This document shows positions 23,411 through 26,479 of a stretch of DNA of 26,479 bases, in pieces (position 1 is the first letter of the stretch; each line of letters starts with the position of its first letter). The translations under genes and the position numbers were made by a program. Under the pieces are notes generated by a model. It was not told where the DNA came from. It saw only the letters and a program-made list of their open reading frames with translations, and made no database searches. Origin of the DNA: Candidatus Peribacterales bacterium (GTDB lineage Bacteria; Patescibacteriota; Gracilibacteria; Peribacterales; Peribacteraceae); contig JAGVCI010000103.1 of assembly GCA_020059985.1 (NCBI GenBank), positions 1 through 26,479 on the forward strand. The letters are read 5' to 3'.

Positions 23411-23416
23411 TAGAGT
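23411..23416 (+). promoter_or_regulatory. Extended -10 box of the BtuF-like gene, leaderless at a GTG
   Basis: TGTGTAGAGT contains an extended -10 (TAGAGT, 4 of 6, preceded by TGn). The start of transcription would fall on the GTG at 23423. No -35 match at normal spacing. Confidence 0.45.
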
Positions 23417-23422
23417 ACCGCC

Positions 23423-24211
23423 GTGCGCATCGCTTCTCTTTCTCCGGCGGCAACCGAGATCCTTTTTGCTCTCGGGCTCGAGAAGCAGATCGTGTGCACG
23501 GATCAGTTCAGTAACTTTCCGGAGGAGGCGAAATCACTCCCGCACGTGCGAGACATGGTGAAGATCAAGCCCGAGGATGTCTCTGAGTTTCAGCCGGACA
23601 TCGTTCTTCTTGGGACATCGATCCAAGAGAGATTAGCTGAGCATCTTCGAGCTGTGGGATTCAGTGTCGTGCACGACGATCCACGCACGATCAATGACAT
23701 CTATGTGTGGATCCGTTCCCTCGGTGCGATCTTCGATAGCGAGAAAAAAGCCGAAGAACTGGTGCGCTCGATGCAGGAGGGTTTCAACGATGTAAAAAGG
23801 AAAGCTGCGAAACTTCCGCGCAAGCCGCACATCTATATAGAAGAGTGGCCCGCCCTGCCCGACAGTTCGGGCGGGCATCAACCTCCTTTCGCGTCCGGGA
23901 ACTGGGTTCCTGAGGTCGCGAAGATTGCGGGGTGCGAGCAATTTCCGGTTCCGGCAGGGCACTTAAGCCCAGAAGTCACACTTGATCAAGTTGCAGGTTG
24001 GAACCCCGAGATGATTGTCATCAGTTGGTGTGGTGCGGGGTCGCTTGCGCAGAAAGAACTCCTCACGGACCGTCCGGGATGGGATGTCCTTGAGGCGGTG
24101 CAATCAGGAGCTGTTCGGGTGATCGATGATAGTTTGCTCAATCGTCCGGGACCGCGGCTCGTCGAGGGGGCGCAGCGGCTCTACGGATGGATTTTTGAAA
24201 AACTCCATTAA
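23423..24211 (+). CDS. BtuF-like cobalamin-type substrate-binding domain protein without signal peptide
   Basis: The 262 residues start MRIASLSPAATEILFALGLEKQIVC, the classic opening of BtuF-like class III substrate-binding domains. QPDIVLLGTSI (56-66), a helical backbone and GNWVPEVAKIAG (161-172) follow. Such proteins bind cobalamin or iron-siderophore for ABC import, but no signal peptide or lipobox is present and no transporter genes are next door. A cytoplasmic stand-alone role is possible. Residues about 143-153 (PALPDSSGGHQ) interrupt the otherwise canonical EEW-PPFASG sequence and are encoded by a palindromic repeat. The start is a GTG with no Shine-Dalgarno site. Confidence 0.78.
   Translation: MRIASLSPAATEILFALGLEKQIVCTDQFSNFPEEAKSLPHVRDMVKIKPEDVSEFQPDIVLLGTSIQERLAEHLRAVGFSVVHDDPRTINDIYVWIRSLGAIFDSEKKAEELVRSMQEGFNDVKRKAAKLPRKPHIYIEEWPALPDSSGGHQPPFASGNWVPEVAKIAGCEQFPVPAGHLSPEVTLDQVAGWNPEMIVISWCGAGSLAQKELLTDRPGWDVLEAVQSGAVRVIDDSLLNRPGPRLVEGAQRLYGWIFEKLH
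23848..23876. repeat. Palindromic repeat inserted in frame in the BtuF-like gene
   Basis: Arms gcccgccc (23848-23855) and gggcgggc (23869-23876) pair around a 13-base loop. A competing inner stem gcccga/tcgggc overlaps them. It encodes about eleven residues absent from the family consensus. Confidence 0.75.
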
Positions 24212-24223
24212 TCGATTTTTCGA

Positions 24224-24252
24224 TTGAAGTGGGAGGCTCGCATTTCTACAAT
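24224..24252 (+). promoter_or_regulatory. Promoter of the small gene at 24263, near-leaderless
   Basis: TTGAAG (24224-24229, 4 of 6), a 17-base spacer and TACAAT (24247-24252, 5 of 6) place the start of transcription near 24259, about four bases before the ATG at 24263. Confidence 0.65.
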
Positions 24253-24262
24253 GCGGCACTTT

Positions 24263-24565
24263 ATGGAACAGGAATGCAATCATAGGCCGGGGCACACGTT
24301 CCTTGTTCGTGCCGCAATCGATCATTCGCGGCCGTCGAAAATGGATGACATGGTCACAGCTCTCACAGAGGCTATTGCGGATGTTTCCATGTTCTTGAGG
24401 TTGAGCCACACACACGTGCTCCAAGCAGGTGTGGAGCAGAATGAAGCCATCATCTGCGACGGCATCCATATTCCTGGCAATCTTACCGATGAGCAGATCC
24501 AAGAACTGACAGAGGCATTTCGGGAGCCTCTCGAGATTATGGTTGCAGAGAGTAGAGAAGCTTGA
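24263..24565 (+). CDS. Hypothetical protein of 100 residues
   Basis: The product begins MEQECNHRPGHTFLVRAAIDHSRPSK and contains MVTALTEAIADVSMFLRLSHTHVLQ (about 29-53) and a C-terminal helix (DEQIQELTEAFREPLEIMVAESREA). It is soluble, His-rich in its first half, and matches no family that I know. The start follows from the promoter just upstream. The earlier in-frame codons at 24224 and 24251 lie inside that promoter. Its stop overlaps the possible ATG at 24565 of the next gene (TTGATG), so the two may be co-transcribed. Confidence 0.6.
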   Translation: MEQECNHRPGHTFLVRAAIDHSRPSKMDDMVTALTEAIADVSMFLRLSHTHVLQAGVEQNEAIICDGIHIPGNLTDEQIQELTEAFREPLEIMVAESREA

Positions 24566-24590
24566 TGACGAAAGAACCCACGCGTAGGCT
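24562..24590 (+). promoter_or_regulatory. Possible promoter of the CADD-like gene
   Basis: TTGATG (24562-24567), a 17-base spacer and TAGGCT (24585-24590, 3 of 6) would give a leader of about 19 bases, mostly pyrimidine, before the ATG at 24616. It is weak but resembles the TAGGCT box ahead of the lipoprotein at 9470. Confidence 0.35.
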
Positions 24591-24615
24591 GAGGGTACTT
24601 TCCCACCTTTCGCTC

Positions 24616-25269
24616 ATGATTTCTCTCACGCAGTTCGATGATCTCATCCGTTCGAAGAGTTTGCTGACCCACTACTTCTACGCACAGAAGTGGAACATGG
24701 GAGAGCTGACACTCGATGAGTTAAAAATCTACGCGAAGGAGTACTACCACTTGGCCAAGAGCGTACCGGGCATCGTGAGCCGCGTGCGCGATCGCGCAGT
24801 GGAGAGTAAGCCGGAGCTGGTCAAAGAGATCGAGAAGAACATTGTGGAAGAGACGGAGCACATTGCGCTCTGGAAGAGATTTGGGAAAAGTCTCGGCGTG
24901 AGTGAAATGGAAATGGATAGCTACGAGCCGAGTGCAACGGTGAAGAATGCGGTGACATCGCTCGAGACCCTCGCAGAATCGAGTTTGGATGCTGGAGTGG
25001 CTGCGGTCTACGCGATGGAGCTGGAACTCCCGGCTATCGCACAGTCGAAGAAAGACGGACTCTGCAAGTGGTACGACCTGCCAGAGGCGAATGCCGACGC
25101 GCACATCTACTTCGATGAACACTTGAACGAAGAGGAGCACTTCTCCGTCTGGCGCTCTGTGCAGATCGATCCGGTAAAAGCGAAGCAGGCGATCGAGTCG
25201 TCACTCGCTGCGCAGCACGCAGTGCTCGATGGCGTGTGTGATCGCTGCGGTTTCGACATGAAGTGCTAA
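24616..25269 (+). CDS. CADD/TenA/PqqC-like haem-oxygenase-fold protein
   Basis: The 217 residues resemble CADD-family proteins. LLTHYFYAQKWNMGELTLDELKIYAKEYYH (16-45) matches the family opening with Tyr22 at the position of the CADD tyrosine that becomes p-aminobenzoate. NIVEETEHIALW (75-86) and AVYAMELELPAIAQSKKDGL (130-149) carry likely metal ligands (Glu78 or Glu79, His82, Glu135). YFDEHLNEEEH (165-175) carries His169 and His175. Known CADD is a self-sacrificing iron-dependent pABA-forming oxygenase for folate. Spacing differs from that pattern (one residue shorter between the last histidines, three shorter between Glu and His), so function is tentative. The family opening and the promoter favour this ATG; the frame is open to 24562. 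Confidence 0.7.
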   Translation: MISLTQFDDLIRSKSLLTHYFYAQKWNMGELTLDELKIYAKEYYHLAKSVPGIVSRVRDRAVESKPELVKEIEKNIVEETEHIALWKRFGKSLGVSEMEMDSYEPSATVKNAVTSLETLAESSLDAGVAAVYAMELELPAIAQSKKDGLCKWYDLPEANADAHIYFDEHLNEEEHFSVWRSVQIDPVKAKQAIESSLAAQHAVLDGVCDRCGFDMKC

Positions 25270-25305
25270 GTTCGTCGTCCGATCCATCATCGCTGCGATT
25301 TTGTG

Positions 25306-25314
25306 TGTTAGACT
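25306..25314 (+). promoter_or_regulatory. Extended -10 of the glutamate dehydrogenase gene, near-leaderless
   Basis: TGTTAGACT is an extended -10 (TAGACT 25309-25314, 4 of 6). The start of transcription would fall near 25321, about three bases before the ATG. No -35 match. Confidence 0.5.
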
Positions 25315-25323
25315 GTGTCTCCG

Positions 25324-26479
25324 ATGACCCGCTCTCTGTCCACGCCCTACGGTCGATTTCAGTTCACGCTCGATCGGGTTTTCAAAAAATTGAAGCTGGA
25401 AAAATCCGCAGAAGAGATTTTCACGAAGCCGGAGCGGATTCTCAAGAAAACAATTACCATAAAAAGAGAGAACGGAAAGAGTGCGAAGTACGAGGCGTTC
25501 CGCGTGCAGTTCAATAACGCGCGCGGTCCGTACAAAGGCGGCATCCGCTACCACCCCGAGGCAGACGAGAGCGAAGTGAAGGCGCTCGCGGCGCTCATGG
25601 CGATAAAGACTGCAGTCGTAGATATCCCGTTCGGCGGAGCGAAGGGTGGTGTGCAGGTCGATCCGAAGGAGCTCTCGAAGCGCGAAATCGAAGAACTCTC
25701 ACGCGCGTATGTGCGGGCATTTGTGGATCACTTGGGACCCGATACCGATTGTCCCGCTCCGGATGTGAACACTACTCCGGAGATCATGGCGTGGATGCGC
25801 GACGAGTACGAGAAGATCACGAAGACCGTCGCCCCGGCAATGATCACGGGTAAGCCGCTCTCCTCCGGTGGATCCGTCGGACGTGATACCGCGACCGCGC
25901 GGGGTGGGTTCTTTTTGCTCCAAGAGTTTGTCGCACAGGAGGCACTCAACCCCGGCGAGCTTTCCGTGGCAATCCAGGGATTTGGGAACGCGGGAGCGAC
26001 GATGGCGAAGTACCTGCACGATGCCGGGTTCATCGTTGTTGCGGTGTCGGACTCGCAAGGTGCTCTGTACATGCCCGAGGGGGTGGATCCGGCTCGTATA
26101 GAGAAGTACAAGAAGAAAACTGGATCTGTCTCGGGCGAGTATTGCGAGGGATCGGTTTGCGATCTTGAGAAGATGAAAAAGGATGGCGTCGAGGCGATCT
26201 CGAACGAAGCACTCCTCGAGCTCCCGTGCGATATCCTCATCCCCGCGGCTCTCGACAATGTCATCACGAAGAAGAATGCGACGCAGATTCATGCAAAGTA
26301 CGTTTTCGAACTCGCGAACGGTCCAACAACACCCGAGGCGGATGCCATTCTCGAGGAGAAGGGAATCACGCTGATTCCAGACGTCCTCGCAAATGCTGGT
26401 GGCGTCACGGTGAGTTACTTCGAGTGGCTGCAGGGGAAGTCGGGCGAGCAGTGGACAGAGGAGCGGGTGGATCGCGAAC
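25324..26479 (+). CDS. gdhA: Glutamate dehydrogenase (Glu/Leu/Phe dehydrogenase family), 3' end beyond the window
   Basis: This frame is open from the ATG at 25324 to the window edge (385 codons), so it is partial. It catalyses reversible oxidative deamination of glutamate to 2-oxoglutarate. Motifs: GPYKGGIRYHP (68-78), MAIKTAVVDIPFGGAKGGV (92-110) with substrate Lys95 and catalytic Lys107, PAPDVNTTPEIMAWM (144-158) with Asp147. The NAD(P)-binding GFGNAG at 219-224 and PAALDNVI near 310 complete it. The usual length is 410-450 residues, so about 30-60 are missing. A carbon-nitrogen link, perhaps supplying L-Glu for the MurD/MurL route, is plausible. Cofactor preference cannot be read. The ATG has a near-leaderless -10 spacing. 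Confidence 0.9.
   Translation, partial: MTRSLSTPYGRFQFTLDRVFKKLKLEKSAEEIFTKPERILKKTITIKRENGKSAKYEAFRVQFNNARGPYKGGIRYHPEADESEVKALAALMAIKTAVVDIPFGGAKGGVQVDPKELSKREIEELSRAYVRAFVDHLGPDTDCPAPDVNTTPEIMAWMRDEYEKITKTVAPAMITGKPLSSGGSVGRDTATARGGFFLLQEFVAQEALNPGELSVAIQGFGNAGATMAKYLHDAGFIVVAVSDSQGALYMPEGVDPARIEKYKKKTGSVSGEYCEGSVCDLEKMKKDGVEAISNEALLELPCDILIPAALDNVITKKNATQIHAKYVFELANGPTTPEADAILEEKGITLIPDVLANAGGVTVSYFEWLQGKSGEQWTEERVDRE

Noticed and set aside
21802..23514. 570-codon plus-strand ORF
   Set aside because: It is antisense to the PfkB-like gene and runs into the BtuF-like gene in another frame. It is His/Val/Asp-rich with no motif.
1..26479. CRISPR array, prophage, IS element or replication origin
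   Set aside because: No regularly spaced repeats, transposase, integrase or DnaA-box cluster was seen. The repeats present are dispersed single copies or in-gene.

Overview
The window reads like a chromosome segment of a small-genome bacterium, probably of the Patescibacteria/CPR, with Peribacteria/Peregrinibacteria-like lineages as the best guess. This placement is an inference from gene content and style, not from a marker gene. Genes are tightly packed, several overlap by ATGA, and TGA is an ordinary stop (genetic code 11). Many predicted proteins have no recognisable family. Purine-rich Shine-Dalgarno sites are nearly absent, and short palindromic or low-complexity repeats sit inside genes. 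There is no phage, IS element or CRISPR array.

Layout. (1) 1-547: the end of a degenerate polysaccharide-deacetylase-like protein, then a small membrane protein on the minus strand. (2) 5439-884, minus: an overlapping envelope operon of alpha/beta hydrolase, membrane-anchored MurF, DegT-type aminotransferase and FemAB-type aminoacyl transferase. (3) 7887-5521, minus: a large secreted mosaic protein with prealbumin-like repeats, a thrombospondin type 3-like stretch and RTX calcium repeats, with its own terminator. Upstream lies a 449-base intergenic region containing several dyads. (4) 8337-10649: an exported basic protein, a lipoprotein, two unknown cytoplasmic proteins and tRNA-Met(CAT). (5) 15610-10618, minus: a MacAB-like export operon with a long adaptor, one ATPase and two FtsX-type permeases. 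(6) 15841-16918: a tiny lipoprotein, a 57-codon minus-strand gene and grpE. (7) 19635-16997, minus: MurL followed by MurD, the L-glutamate-adding and epimerising route to D-Glu in peptidoglycan. (8) 19710-19962: tRNA-Leu(CAA) preceded by two truncated copies interrupted by palindromic repeats. (9) 20025-26479: a coiled-coil protein, a divergent PfkB-like kinase, a BtuF-like protein, a small unknown protein, a CADD/TenA-like protein and the first 385 codons of a glutamate dehydrogenase that runs off the window.

How the genes work together. Two operons supply cytoplasmic peptidoglycan steps: MurD plus MurL, and MurF plus a FemAB bridge enzyme. The MacAB-like operon, two lipoproteins and the RTX protein make up a surface and export repertoire. 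The most notable cross-cutting signal is translational: at least eight genes have a -10 box placed so that transcription would start at, or within a few bases of, the start codon (leaderless mRNA). Others have short pyrimidine-rich leaders instead of a Shine-Dalgarno site. The most notable pathway signal is the MurD-MurL pair.
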